NCBI GenBank assembly: GCA_946554445.1
Contig: CAMNSD010000034.1
Span: 1 to 44,304, forward strand
DNA: 44,304 nt
DNA from: an uncultured Lachnospiraceae bacterium
GTDB taxonomy: Bacteria > Bacillota > Clostridia > Lachnospirales > Lachnospiraceae
Direction of reading: 5' to 3'
The notes beneath the pieces were generated by a model. That model was not told the origin of the DNA. It worked only from the letters and a program-made list of their open reading frames with translations, and ran no database searches. A program made the translations under genes and the position numbers. Positions 34,116-43,232 of this stretch are shown in pieces; position 1 is the stretch's first letter, and each line of letters starts with the position of its first letter.

Positions 34116-34580
34116 ATGGTATATAAGTCATATAAACAGCTTACAATTATAAAACTGGATTGCGCCATTGATAAAATTCATTATGAAGATTTGGTTAAAG
34201 TTGTTATTGATTCACCTTCAAATGTTATATATTTTGAGTTGAATGAACGGTTATATGGCATTGTAAGCATGGGTGATGTTCAACGTGCAAAAGTGAAGTA
34301 TGGAAATGATGGATATGTTCCAATTAATACTTGTTTTACATGTGTTTTACAAAACGAATATGTAAAGGCAAAAGAAATCCTGCAAAATAGGAAAAAAATA
34401 AATGCGATACCTGTCATCAATCAGGAAGGGCGGCTAAAGGGATGCTATTCTAGATGGAATGATTTTGTGGATACAAATATTAATCTGACGAGAGCATGTA
34501 ATTTATTCTTTAAAAAAGCGATAGAATTGTATTGGTTCAACCTTATGACAATCTTAAAAGAAAATATTACGAAAAGCTAA
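34116..34580 (+). CDS. CBS-like domain pair, 5' part of a frameshifted composite gene
   Basis: The first ~130 residues carry two CBS-like repeats: RLYGIVSMGDVQRA (about 44-57) and INAIPVINQEGRLKG (about 95-109). The frame then runs into an unrelated tail and stops at 34580. At A34512-34517 a one-base shift would join it to the downstream frame, giving F-F-K-K-S-D-R-I-V-L-V-Q-P, and this joined order matches the uninterrupted homologue at 43233-44304 (A-R-V-V-L-Y-Y). So this is probably the 5' half of one gene. ATG 34116 has AAGGGG upstream. CBS pairs often bind adenine nucleotides; the ligand here is unknown. Confidence 0.75.
   Translation: MVYKSYKQLTIIKLDCAIDKIHYEDLVKVVIDSPSNVIYFELNERLYGIVSMGDVQRAKVKYGNDGYVPINTCFTCVLQNEYVKAKEILQNRKKINAIPVINQEGRLKGCYSRWNDFVDTNINLTRACNLFFKKAIELYWFNLMTILKENITKS
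34512..34517 (+). other. Probable frameshift site in an A6 run
   Basis: The run of six A residues lies where the CBS-like frame must pass to the downstream frame. The downstream frame has a stop at 34511-34513 and is open from 34514, so the crossing must lie at or after the run and before the upstream tail loses similarity. It could be a mutation, a reversible length change or a sequencing error. Confidence 0.6.
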
Positions 34581-36175
34581 AAACCTGTTTGGAATTATGC
34601 GGATTTTTTGTCATAAAAGCTACATATGCTGAGATAAAAGAATATTTTTATCAGGCAGATTGGATATTGGCGGCAGACGAAGATGAACGTAGGGTTATAG
34701 ATACAATATTTTCTGAGTATATCAATGATGAAAATAATGGAATAAAACTTATCACTTATAGAAACATTGTAACTGAGTATGATTATAATCTGGCAGGGTA
34801 TTATTTAAGGGAATTAAAATGCAATGGGATAGAAGTTTTAACATTGAATATTGTTGAAAATCAGTATTGGAAAATTCTGAAGTCTGAGATTGAAGATAAG
34901 TATAAAGCGGTTAACAAAGGGGTAAGCGATAAATTATATGAATCTATGTATGAAAATTTTTTTGCAGATTTGTATTCGGAAGCCTATGCAAATGAAATTT
35001 TAAATTTGCCCTTTGCTGTAGAAAACAGTAAAGGAGTTATTAATCTCCGAGATTACAGCAGTTGTTATTATAATGTATTGAATGGGGAGAGAACTACAGT
35101 TGGGCAGCCTGAGTTTTTCAAAAAAACAATCTTCTTTTATGGACCATGTTTTATATATGGCCATTATTCCGAAGATGCTAATACCATAGAATCGTATTTG
35201 CAGAAATATTATAATGAAGCGGACTATGATGTCCGCGTAGTAAATTATGGGTGCCCAGGCTATAATCGACAGCCGATGATGGAATTATCGAGTATCATAA
35301 GTACTCCTATGAATAGAGGGGACATAATTGCTTTATATATGGATGGTAGAAGTTTTGAGGGAATTACAGACATAAATTTACTTGATACATTGGAAAGCCA
35401 TATGATTACGGCTGATTGGATGGTAGACTATCCATTACATTGTAATCATAGGATCAATGAGTTGTATGCAAAGAAAATTTTTGAAGAAACAGAATCTAAA
35501 GTCAGGGAAAATGGGAATAATGAAAAAGTGTTTGCTGATAAATACTTTGTCAAATCCTTATATATTGATAAATATTTCACAGGGTTCAATCCATTCGAAT
35601 ATCAAGCCATAGGTGCTATTGTAATGAATTGTAACCCATTTACAAGAGGTCATAGGTATTTAATAGAGGAAGCGGTTAAAATCGTTGATTTCCTGATTGT
35701 ATTTGTAGTAGAGGAAGACGAATCGTTTTTTACATTTGATGAGCGTTTTTCAATGGTTTGCGATGGAGTAGAAGATCTGAAAAACGTCATGGTTGTTCCG
35801 AGTGGTCCATTTATATTGTCCAAGATGACCTTTCCAGAATATTTTATTAAGCTTCAAGATGAGGATATTTTTCAAAATACGGAAAATGATATTAAGATAT
35901 TTGCCAAACAGATAGCACCGTATTTAAATTTAAAGTATAGATTTGTGGGAGAGGAGCCAACAGATGCTGTTACTAGACAGTATAATAAAGCGATGAGAAA
36001 GGTGTTGCCTCAATATGGAATTGAACTGATAGAGATACCAAGAAGGCAGGTGAATGTAGGGGGGGGGGTAATTAGTGCAACTAATGTAAGAAAATGTCTT
36101 ATAGATGGTGACTTTGATAAATTAGATGAACTGATACCAGAATCCACCAAGAATTTGCTTGGACTGACGATTTGA
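34532..36175 (+). CDS. SGNH-like region plus CitC-like nucleotidyltransferase, 3' part of a frameshifted composite gene
   Basis: The frame is open from 34514; the TTG at 34532 is only the first possible start, with no ribosome site, so the real start is likely the CBS-like ATG at 34116. Residues ~195-280 (FFYGPCFIYGHY, VVNYGCPGYNR, GDIIALYMDG) resemble an SGNH/GSCFA-type hydrolase-like fold, with the usual Ser position unclear. Residues ~360-547 are a nucleotidyltransferase of the citrate-lyase-ligase (CitC) C-terminal type: NPFTRGHRYL with TRGH at 371-374, and ISATNVRK as the ISTS-type motif. CitC enzymes adenylylate; here an adenylyl- or cytidylyl-transfer to a glycan precursor is possible. 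A ten-G tract at 36059-36068 lies just before the ISAT motif. Confidence 0.72.
   Translation: MVQPYDNLKRKYYEKLKTCLELCGFFVIKATYAEIKEYFYQADWILAADEDERRVIDTIFSEYINDENNGIKLITYRNIVTEYDYNLAGYYLRELKCNGIEVLTLNIVENQYWKILKSEIEDKYKAVNKGVSDKLYESMYENFFADLYSEAYANEILNLPFAVENSKGVINLRDYSSCYYNVLNGERTTVGQPEFFKKTIFFYGPCFIYGHYSEDANTIESYLQKYYNEADYDVRVVNYGCPGYNRQPMMELSSIISTPMNRGDIIALYMDGRSFEGITDINLLDTLESHMITADWMVDYPLHCNHRINELYAKKIFEETESKVRENGNNEKVFADKYFVKSLYIDKYFTGFNPFEYQAIGAIVMNCNPFTRGHRYLIEEAVKIVDFLIVFVVEEDESFFTFDERFSMVCDGVEDLKNVMVVPSGPFILSKMTFPEYFIKLQDEDIFQNTENDIKIFAKQIAPYLNLKYRFVGEEPTDAVTRQYNKAMRKVLPQYGIELIEIPRRQVNVGGGVISATNVRKCLIDGDFDKLDELIPESTKNLLGLTI
36059..36068 (+). repeat. Ten-G homopolymeric tract inside a coding sequence
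   Basis: Ten consecutive G residues encode Gly-Gly-Gly plus the first base of the following Val codon, next to the ISAT motif of the CitC-like domain. I saw no other G or C run of this length in the window. Such tracts are prone to slipped-strand length change, and a change of one base would alter the last ~36 residues including that motif. Confidence 0.9.
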
Positions 36176-36240
36176 AGGGCAGTCTTTGGGGAGCGTATTC
36201 GTCGAGATTATTTTAAATGAAAGTGGCAGGGAGAAAAGGT

Positions 36241-37464
36241 ATGAATTGTGGAATCGCATTATTTATTTATGACAGACCTCAGTGTACGCAAAAGGTTTTA
36301 GAAGCATTGAGAAGGAACCATATAGATGAACTTTATGTATTCCAAGACGGACTTGGAGAACAGACAAATAAAACAGCGTGGGAACAGAATGGGCTTTTAA
36401 TCCAGGAAATAGACTGGTGTAAGGTTATTTATGTGAGAAATGAATGTAAAGCCAGCAGTCTTGATGCGCAGATTATAAATGGTATCAATAAGGTGTTTCA
36501 GGAAAAGGAAGAAATTATTGTTATTGAGGATGATTGTATCATTAGTGATGATTGCATTGAATATTTTTTAAAATGTTTTGAAACATACAGAGATAATAAG
36601 AAGGTCATAAACATAGATGCCTATCTGCCGCCGATTACAATTCCGGATGGCTATAAGCTGCCGATCATAGCTTCGGGTGTAACATCATCTTGGGGATGGG
36701 GGACATGGAAAGATCGATGGGAGGAATTTCAGCGGGATTATGAAATAATAAAGCGGATTGGTATATCCATGAAAGAATATAAGGGATTTAGTAATTTTGG
36801 ACATTCAATTAAAAAGATTTTGACAGAGTACTGGCTGCTGGGGACATGGGATTTATGGTGGAGCATTAATATACTAGTCAGGGAAGGTATCTCTATAAGA
36901 CCTACATACAATAAAATATATAATATTGGTTTTGAAAATCCCGGGACACATACTTCAGGAGAATCTATTTGGGTAGTTCCGATTGATAAAAGAACAAGTG
37001 ATAAAGATGCACTCCCGGAGGAAATAGAGATTGAACCATGGGCAGAGATAGAGTTTAAAAAGTTCTATCAAAGAGTTAATGGGAGGATAACGCCAGGGGA
37101 AAGACAGACATATTATAGGAAGTGTCTGGAAAAGTGGCTGGAAATAAAACAGCAGGGGAAGAGTATCAGTGCACTGCTGGCAGATAAAGATATTAGAAAT
37201 ATTGCGGTTTATGGAACAGGATCTATAGCGAAATTGTTGATCAATGAATTAGATGAGCGAGATAGAATTTTATATTTTATTGTGACAGATAAGAAGTTTG
37301 AACAGTTTATGGGCTATCCGGTTTATAGTTGCGATGAGGAGTTTCCTGAAAAATCAGGTGATTTATCACTCCTTGTGATTCCTGGATATGATTTGGCGGA
37401 GATTAAAAAGGTGATAGGTAAGAAATTTTTGAGAGTATATTCTTTAGAAGAGATTTTTGTTTAG
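36241..37464 (+). CDS. GT-A-type glycosyltransferase with C-terminal Rossmann-like domain
   Basis: The protein has 407 aa. ATG 36241 is chosen because AGGGAG lies 7 nt upstream; an in-frame ATG at 36217 would add 8 residues. It opens NCGIALFIYDRPQCTQKVLEA, then VFQDGLGEQ and IEDDCIISDD (the metal-binding acidic block), and SSWGWGTWKDRW, a pattern of GNT-I-like or GT2-related bacterial transferases. The C-terminal ~95 residues are the Rossmann-like domain (IAVYGTGSIAKLL). Donor and acceptor are unknown. It lies 65 nt after the composite gene and 44 nt before a TagF-like gene. Confidence 0.85.
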   Translation: MNCGIALFIYDRPQCTQKVLEALRRNHIDELYVFQDGLGEQTNKTAWEQNGLLIQEIDWCKVIYVRNECKASSLDAQIINGINKVFQEKEEIIVIEDDCIISDDCIEYFLKCFETYRDNKKVINIDAYLPPITIPDGYKLPIIASGVTSSWGWGTWKDRWEEFQRDYEIIKRIGISMKEYKGFSNFGHSIKKILTEYWLLGTWDLWWSINILVREGISIRPTYNKIYNIGFENPGTHTSGESIWVVPIDKRTSDKDALPEEIEIEPWAEIEFKKFYQRVNGRITPGERQTYYRKCLEKWLEIKQQGKSISALLADKDIRNIAVYGTGSIAKLLINELDERDRILYFIVTDKKFEQFMGYPVYSCDEEFPEKSGDLSLLVIPGYDLAEIKKVIGKKFLRVYSLEEIFV

Positions 37465-37508
37465 AAGATTTGGAGCAGAGAATGTCGATGGCAGGGAAGG
37501 AATAGCGT

Positions 37509-39104
37509 ATGGATATCATATCAAAAGCAATGAAAAGAGGAATGCATTTGTGTGATGATATCAACTCAGAGAAGCAAAATTGGGAATCTTTTCATGAATG
37601 CGCCAAGGGAAGACAGGTTTTTCTTTTTGGAACGGGAGAAGGATTAAACTATCTGCTGCGTAATTATGGGGACCAAATACATATTGCCGGAGTGATTGAC
37701 AATAATCTGCATATGCAAGGACAAAAACTTGGAGCATTCTGTGATGAAGCATGGAGGACGGCGTTTGAGAATTTGACGATTTGTTCACCTGAAATGTTAA
37801 GGGAATATCCCAGGCAGGACATAGTTGTATTGATAACCAGCACAAATTTTTATCAGCCAATGCTGAAACAAATGAAAGAAATGGGAGTAGGGCATTGTTT
37901 TGTTCTATTAATGATGGAGGCGGATAAGCGAAGTCGTCTGACGGATTATGAAGGAGAGGACATTGATAAAATACGTGACAGTTATATTGATGAATATTGC
38001 CGTCAGGATATAGAAGAGAGAAAGATCATCCTGCTGATTGGCGTATATGGCAGTCATGCGCGGCAGATCACCAAAGCATTGCTGAGAGTAAGCACAAATC
38101 TGGATATTGTCTGGATAGTGAATGATATGAACATAAAGACACCGAATGGGGTTCGGCTGGTTTATGCGAGAAATTGGAAAAGATATGTTTATGAGATGGA
38201 AACAGCAAAGATATGGATTTTTGATGATATCATATCGCCGCGGATAAGAAAGAGGGAAGAGCAGATATATATTCAGGTGAAGCATTGGTCCAGTATTACT
38301 TTAAAAAAGTTCTATTTGGAGGATCGGTCGTCTGTTCTGACTCCTGAGGTGGAGGAAGCCATAAAGTACGATGGGGCGAGAATGGATTATCTTTTTTCAG
38401 GGAGCGAATTTGACGAGGATTGTTTCCGTCGAGGATTTATGTTTCAGGGTGAGAATGTCCGTGTAGGTTCTCCGCGCTCAGATGTTCTTTTTGACCAGGA
38501 AGTGAAGAAAAAGGTGAGGGAGCATTTTCACTTGAGGGAAGATGACAAGATTTGCTTATATGTACCCACATATAGATTAGAGGAGGTGAAAGGAAAGCGG
38601 GATATATCGGTTTTATTAGATGTGGAATCTCTATTGGAAAGTCTAAGAGAAAAGTGGGATGGTGAATGGTTTCTTTTTGTACGACTTCATCCGAGTTTGG
38701 TTTTGAAAGATAATATATTTGCGGATAATCAATATATTATTAACGCAGGAAGGTACGTGGAAGGTGAAGAGCTGGTGGCGGCTTCGAATATCATGGTTAC
38801 CGATTATTCAAGCATTATGTTTGAGGCAGCGTATAAGAAGGAACCGGTTTTTTTGTATGCGCCAGACAGAAGGAATTATGTTGGCAGAGAACGGGACCTG
38901 CTGATAGATTATGATATGCTGCCATTTCCTATTGCAGAATCAGATAAAGAACTGAATCGAAAGATTATGGAGTTTGAGACAAAAAAATATCAAGAGGATG
39001 TTAAGGCCTTTTTAGATAGGTATGGAGTTCGTGAAGATGGACATGCCAGCGAACGGGCAGCAGAAGTTATCTTAAATTTGTTGGAAAGGGGAAGAGTAAG
39101 TTGA
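37509..39104 (+). CDS. Rossmann-like domain fused to TagF-like CDP-polyol phosphotransferase
   Basis: The protein has 531 aa with GGGAAGGA before the ATG. Residues ~35-140 carry the Rossmann-like domain (VFLFGTGEGLNYLL, then VIDNN). Residues ~170-531 are TagF-like: the catalytic-His block reads VKHWSS rather than TWHG, then GSPRSDVLF, VPTYR, RLHPSLV and TDYSSIMFE. The change at the His block keeps the His but loses the Trp-His-Gly order. The expected role is transfer of a phosphopolyol from CDP at the inner membrane face. Its stop overlaps the TTG start of the next gene by 4 nt. It may use the CDP-polyol made by the operon at 9867-15357 or that of the TagD fusion. Confidence 0.87.
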   Translation: MDIISKAMKRGMHLCDDINSEKQNWESFHECAKGRQVFLFGTGEGLNYLLRNYGDQIHIAGVIDNNLHMQGQKLGAFCDEAWRTAFENLTICSPEMLREYPRQDIVVLITSTNFYQPMLKQMKEMGVGHCFVLLMMEADKRSRLTDYEGEDIDKIRDSYIDEYCRQDIEERKIILLIGVYGSHARQITKALLRVSTNLDIVWIVNDMNIKTPNGVRLVYARNWKRYVYEMETAKIWIFDDIISPRIRKREEQIYIQVKHWSSITLKKFYLEDRSSVLTPEVEEAIKYDGARMDYLFSGSEFDEDCFRRGFMFQGENVRVGSPRSDVLFDQEVKKKVREHFHLREDDKICLYVPTYRLEEVKGKRDISVLLDVESLLESLREKWDGEWFLFVRLHPSLVLKDNIFADNQYIINAGRYVEGEELVAASNIMVTDYSSIMFEAAYKKEPVFLYAPDRRNYVGRERDLLIDYDMLPFPIAESDKELNRKIMEFETKKYQEDVKAFLDRYGVREDGHASERAAEVILNLLERGRVS

Positions 39105-40327
39105 ATCATATAAAAAACTTGTCACTGAATGACAAAAAAGCCCCTTTGGTTTCAGTCATAGTACCGCTCTACAATACACAGGAATTTCTACCGCGATGTC
39201 TGGATAGTATTTTAAACCAGTCATATGTAAATATGGAAATCGTATTGGTAAATGATGGATCAATAGATGAGTCGTTATCTGTATGTGAAAGGTATGCGGC
39301 AAAGGACGCCCGGATACAGATCATCAACCAGTCAAACCAAGGTATTATAGCGGCCAAAAAGGCAGGGATAAAAATTTGCCAGGGCGAGTATGTCATGTTT
39401 GTAGATTCAGATGATTGGATAGAACCGGAACTTCTGGAGAAGATGGTGAAGGTAATCTTGAAGTGTGACTGTTCGCTGGTTTGCACCAATGTGTACATAG
39501 ATTTTGAGGATAGAACAATTGAAAAAAGAAATGCTATACCGAGTGGTATCTATGAAACGGAAAGAATAGCAAAGGATTTATTTTATTATAAGAATACAGA
39601 CAATTATGGAATATTGCCATACAGTGTTGCGAAATTGTATCCCATGGATATGTTGAGGGAGGTCCTGGATCATATCAGTAATGACATACGTCAGGCGGAG
39701 GATAAAGCAATTGTATTTAGTTGTGTGTTCCAAAATATCAAGGTGTGTTTTACGGACGATATTTATTATCATTACTGTATGCGCGATGGAAGCGCCTGCC
39801 AATCGGAGAATCAGAACTATCTTGTAGAAATGACAGCCTTTTATAAATATGCAAAAAGAATCTTTGATGCCCATGAGGAGCGGGAGCATTTATTGTGGCA
39901 GCTGGGAAAGTATCTGCTGTTAGAGGCAGGATTTGCGATCAATGGGAAATTTGGACTTGTTGCGCCAGGGAAATCAATACATAGAGAACCCTATAGGCTA
40001 GATCCTTCGGCATTCCTTCCACAGGTAAAGAAACTGATTTTATACGGAGCAGGAAAAGTCGGCGGCGATTATCGCAAACAGTTGGCAGACTGCGCCAACA
40101 TTGAATTCTGCGGCTGGGTGGACAAAGGTTATGAGAAATATCAGGAGAAAGAACTTGATATACATCCCGTAAAATATATTCAGGAAGTGGAGTACGATTA
40201 TATCCTCGTGGCAGTTAGACAGCAGAAAATATATCAAGAAATAAAAAAAGAACTTATCAATATGGGAATAGCCGAAGACACAATTATATGGGGCAGGCCA
40301 TACGGCGCGCCATATGATAAAGAATAG
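39101..40327 (+). CDS. Family 2 glycosyltransferase with C-terminal Rossmann-like domain
   Basis: The frame starts at TTG 39101, overlapping the previous stop, with AAGGGGAAG upstream; the next in-frame ATG would cut into the GT2 core. The GT-A domain shows VSVIVPLYNT, VNDGSIDES and FVDSDDWIEPELL. The C-terminal ~90 residues are the Rossmann-like domain (LILYGAGKVGGDYR, WVDKG). The stop shares a base with the following start region, so the TagF-GT2-TagF-GT2 run at 37509-43130 is tightly coupled. Substrates are unknown. Confidence 0.87.
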   Translation: MNHIKNLSLNDKKAPLVSVIVPLYNTQEFLPRCLDSILNQSYVNMEIVLVNDGSIDESLSVCERYAAKDARIQIINQSNQGIIAAKKAGIKICQGEYVMFVDSDDWIEPELLEKMVKVILKCDCSLVCTNVYIDFEDRTIEKRNAIPSGIYETERIAKDLFYYKNTDNYGILPYSVAKLYPMDMLREVLDHISNDIRQAEDKAIVFSCVFQNIKVCFTDDIYYHYCMRDGSACQSENQNYLVEMTAFYKYAKRIFDAHEEREHLLWQLGKYLLLEAGFAINGKFGLVAPGKSIHREPYRLDPSAFLPQVKKLILYGAGKVGGDYRKQLADCANIEFCGWVDKGYEKYQEKELDIHPVKYIQEVEYDYILVAVRQQKIYQEIKKELINMGIAEDTIIWGRPYGAPYDKE

Positions 40328-40329
40328 TG

Positions 40330-41814
40330 ATGGAGAATAAAAATTGGAGGAAATATGATTTGAACTGCAGGATATTGAATTGTGATGATCTGAATGAATT
40401 AAAAGACGATAAACTGATTATCTATGGAGCCGGACAATATGGAAATTTCTTGTATTCGCTTCTGGAAGTAAAAGGACTTGCGGAAAATATTGTGTGTTTT
40501 GCCGTGTCAGACGGTTCAGACAATCCGAGCACTTTTTGCGGGAAGCCGGTGGAGTGCATAGGGCGAATAGAGGGAAAACTGCAAGATAGTATCGTGATAC
40601 TGGCGCTTGGAGAAAGGGCTTTCCAGGAAGTATTTGGGAATTTACAGAACTGTGCGCTAAAAGAGATATATCGTATCAACGGACAGGTCATTCAAGATAT
40701 CAGAAAGGAACTGATTGCAGGATATAAAAAACTGCCGCTGCAACAAAATAAAATTGTACTGTCCTCTTATGATGGCATGGGATATCGCTGCAATTGTAAA
40801 TATATAGCGGAAAGACTGCTGCAGGACAAGGCGCCGGTAGAGTTAGCATGGTTGGTTTCGGATAACAGTATCTGTGATATTCCTGATGGAATATCGAAAG
40901 TAGTGATTAACAGTCCTCAATTCTACAAAGAAGTACTGACGGCAAAAGTGTATATTACAAATACAGTACATCTTCTCTATGAGCATAAGAGAGAGGGACA
41001 GTATTTCATAAATACCTGGCATGGATATGGCCCGTTCAAATTGTCTGAAGGGGATGTGAACAAGGACGCTGAGAGCAGAGAGCGGTATACAAGGAGCAAC
41101 GGGGCGTCGGATCTGTTTATTACGGCAAGTTCCTTTTATACGGGAATTTACAGACGTTCCTTTTATTATCAGGGAGAGGTCCTGGAATGTGGCGCACCGC
41201 GAAACGATGTTTTTTTTCAGGCCAATGATTGCGGTAAAAAAGTGCGGGAAAAGTATGGGATCGCACAGGGAAAAGGGATTGTACTGTATGCGCCCACGTT
41301 CCGTTCCATGTCAGGGGACGATTTTGAAAGATATGATCTGGATTGGGAGCATATTCTAGGAACGATGCGACAGCGATTTGGAAAAGAGTATGTTGTAGTG
41401 TATAAGCTGCATCACTATATGTATCAGCTTGTGCTTGAAAAAGGGCTGTATAAAGACGCTGTAGAGGCAACTTTTTATCCGGACATTCAGGAATTGTTAG
41501 CGGCCGCGGATATCGTGATCACAGACTATTCTTCGCTTATGTGGGATTTTTCCCTGCAAAGACGACCGGTATTTTTATACCAGAGTGATGAGGATGCGTA
41601 TACCAATGAAAGGGGATTCTATGTGCCTGTTTCGGAGTGGCCGTATCCAAAGGCACATTCGCAGGAAGAACTGATGGAACAGATTTTATGTTTTGATGAA
41701 GGCAGGTACATAACAGAATTAGATGCTTTTCTCACAAAATATGGTTCCTGTGATGACGGACATGCCTCGGAGAAGGTGGCAGAAAGAATCTTAAAAGTGA
41801 TAGATGAATCATAA
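40330..41814 (+). CDS. Rossmann-like domain fused to TagF-like CDP-polyol phosphotransferase (second)
   Basis: The protein has 494 aa from ATG 40330; an overlapping GTG at 40327 is an alternative. Residues ~25-120 hold the Rossmann-like domain (LIIYGAGQYGNFLY). Residues ~140-494 are TagF-like with the canonical block NTWHGYGP, then GAPRNDVFF, APTFRS, KLHH and TDYSSLMWD. This copy keeps the TWHG sequence altered in the 37509 copy, so the two may differ in activity or acceptor. A family role in adding phosphopolyol units is expected. It is followed 29 nt later by a GT2 gene with the same add-on domain at its C-terminus. Confidence 0.9.
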   Translation: MENKNWRKYDLNCRILNCDDLNELKDDKLIIYGAGQYGNFLYSLLEVKGLAENIVCFAVSDGSDNPSTFCGKPVECIGRIEGKLQDSIVILALGERAFQEVFGNLQNCALKEIYRINGQVIQDIRKELIAGYKKLPLQQNKIVLSSYDGMGYRCNCKYIAERLLQDKAPVELAWLVSDNSICDIPDGISKVVINSPQFYKEVLTAKVYITNTVHLLYEHKREGQYFINTWHGYGPFKLSEGDVNKDAESRERYTRSNGASDLFITASSFYTGIYRRSFYYQGEVLECGAPRNDVFFQANDCGKKVREKYGIAQGKGIVLYAPTFRSMSGDDFERYDLDWEHILGTMRQRFGKEYVVVYKLHHYMYQLVLEKGLYKDAVEATFYPDIQELLAAADIVITDYSSLMWDFSLQRRPVFLYQSDEDAYTNERGFYVPVSEWPYPKAHSQEELMEQILCFDEGRYITELDAFLTKYGSCDDGHASEKVAERILKVIDES

Positions 41815-41843
41815 GCGTGCGCTGAGGCAGAGGGGATATAAGT

Positions 41844-43130
41844 ATGGTAAAAGTATCGGTCATCGTACCTGTGTATAATGCAAAAAAATATCTTGCGCAG
41901 TGTCTGGACAGTATTCTTGCACAGACAATGAAAGAGATAGAAGTGATATGTGTGGATGACGGCTCCACGGATGGCAGCGGAGAAGTTCTTGATCAATACA
42001 TGCAGCAGGATGAACGGGTGAAGGTGCTGCATCGGGAGAACAGGGGATATGGTGCGGCCATGAATGCAGGGCTTGATGTGGCGACAGGTAAATATGTGGG
42101 TATTGTGGAGAGCGATGACTGTATCCTGCCGGAAATGTACGGGACATTGTATGAGGAGGCGGTCGCAGAGGACCTAGATGTGATTAAATCGGATGCCTTT
42201 TTTTGGTATGAAGCGATTGGATATCAGAGGAACACCCATGTTGCCAGTCTGGAACCCTATTATGACAGAACGTTGGAAGATGTTGACAGGAACATTTTTT
42301 TTGACTTCTATATGAATATTTGGACAGGCATCTATAAAAGAGAATTTTTGACCTATGAAAAGATTTGTTTTCACGAGAGTCCAGGGGCATCTTATCAGGA
42401 CAACGGTTTTTGGCTTCAGACTATGATATATGGTAAGCGGGTAAAGTGGCTGGGTAAGGCATTTTATCTTTACCGGCAGGATAATGAAGCCTCATCTGTA
42501 AAGAGCAGGGACAAAGTGTTTGCGATGACTAGGGAATATGAGTACGTTGAGAAGCTTTTGCTGGGAAGAGAGGATTACCAATATCTTTCTTATTGTTATT
42601 ATTACAAATTGTTGCGGCACAGGGGAAATTTCCTGCGGATAGCGGATGCGTATAAGCAAGAATTCTGTAGGCAGATTCAGACGGATTATACAAAGTATAA
42701 AGGCAGCCTGAGAGGGTTTGGCGGGTTGGAGAGATGGCTGCAGAAAGTAGTGTTGGATCCCGAACAATTCTGTGAGGAGGCAATACAGACCAGACATAAT
42801 ATAGAGGAACGGCTTCAGGATGCAGACGCTCTTATGATCTATGGGGCCGGCTATCGTGGAGACAGGGTATTTCGCGGGCTGGTAAATGAAGGGTATTATG
42901 ATAAGATATCCTGTTTCGCGGTATCGGAAACTCCTTCTGAAAGCGTTTTGGCAGGTAAGCAGATATTGAAGATAGAGGAAGCCGTTAAGAACTATCCGAA
43001 GGCATTGGTCATCATCGCGGTCGTCCGGGGAAGTGGGATGTATTTACAGATGGTACAAAAGCTTGCAGAACTTGGAGTCTTTGCATATATGGACGGCAGT
43101 GATATAGAGGAGAATTACTATATTTTGTAA
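41844..43130 (+). CDS. Family 2 glycosyltransferase with C-terminal Rossmann-like domain
   Basis: The protein has 428 aa with GAGGGGATA upstream. The GT-A domain has VSVIVPVYNA, VDDGSTDGSG and ESDDCILPEMY, a set common in phospho-polymer loci. The C-terminal ~100 residues form the Rossmann-like domain (LMIYGAGYRGDRVFR, then FAVSETP). It is the last of four consecutive genes alternating TagF-like and GT2. A 102-nt gap with no clear promoter or terminator follows. The sugar is unknown. Confidence 0.88.
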   Translation: MVKVSVIVPVYNAKKYLAQCLDSILAQTMKEIEVICVDDGSTDGSGEVLDQYMQQDERVKVLHRENRGYGAAMNAGLDVATGKYVGIVESDDCILPEMYGTLYEEAVAEDLDVIKSDAFFWYEAIGYQRNTHVASLEPYYDRTLEDVDRNIFFDFYMNIWTGIYKREFLTYEKICFHESPGASYQDNGFWLQTMIYGKRVKWLGKAFYLYRQDNEASSVKSRDKVFAMTREYEYVEKLLLGREDYQYLSYCYYYKLLRHRGNFLRIADAYKQEFCRQIQTDYTKYKGSLRGFGGLERWLQKVVLDPEQFCEEAIQTRHNIEERLQDADALMIYGAGYRGDRVFRGLVNEGYYDKISCFAVSETPSESVLAGKQILKIEEAVKNYPKALVIIAVVRGSGMYLQMVQKLAELGVFAYMDGSDIEENYYIL

Positions 43131-43232
43131 CGGTTAAGAGTCTTGCAGGAGCGGTCTTATCTAAGGCGGCGAGGAGAAAGTCGCAGAGTTGATTCCAGAG
43201 AAATTTACCATTAAGTGATATAAGGAGGAGCC

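Noticed and set aside
34500..34530. Programmed -1 ribosomal frameshift at the A6 run
   Set aside because: In the reading frame the codons are TTT AAA AAA GCG, which is not a standard slippery heptamer, and no strong downstream stem was evident. Mutation or length variation is simpler.
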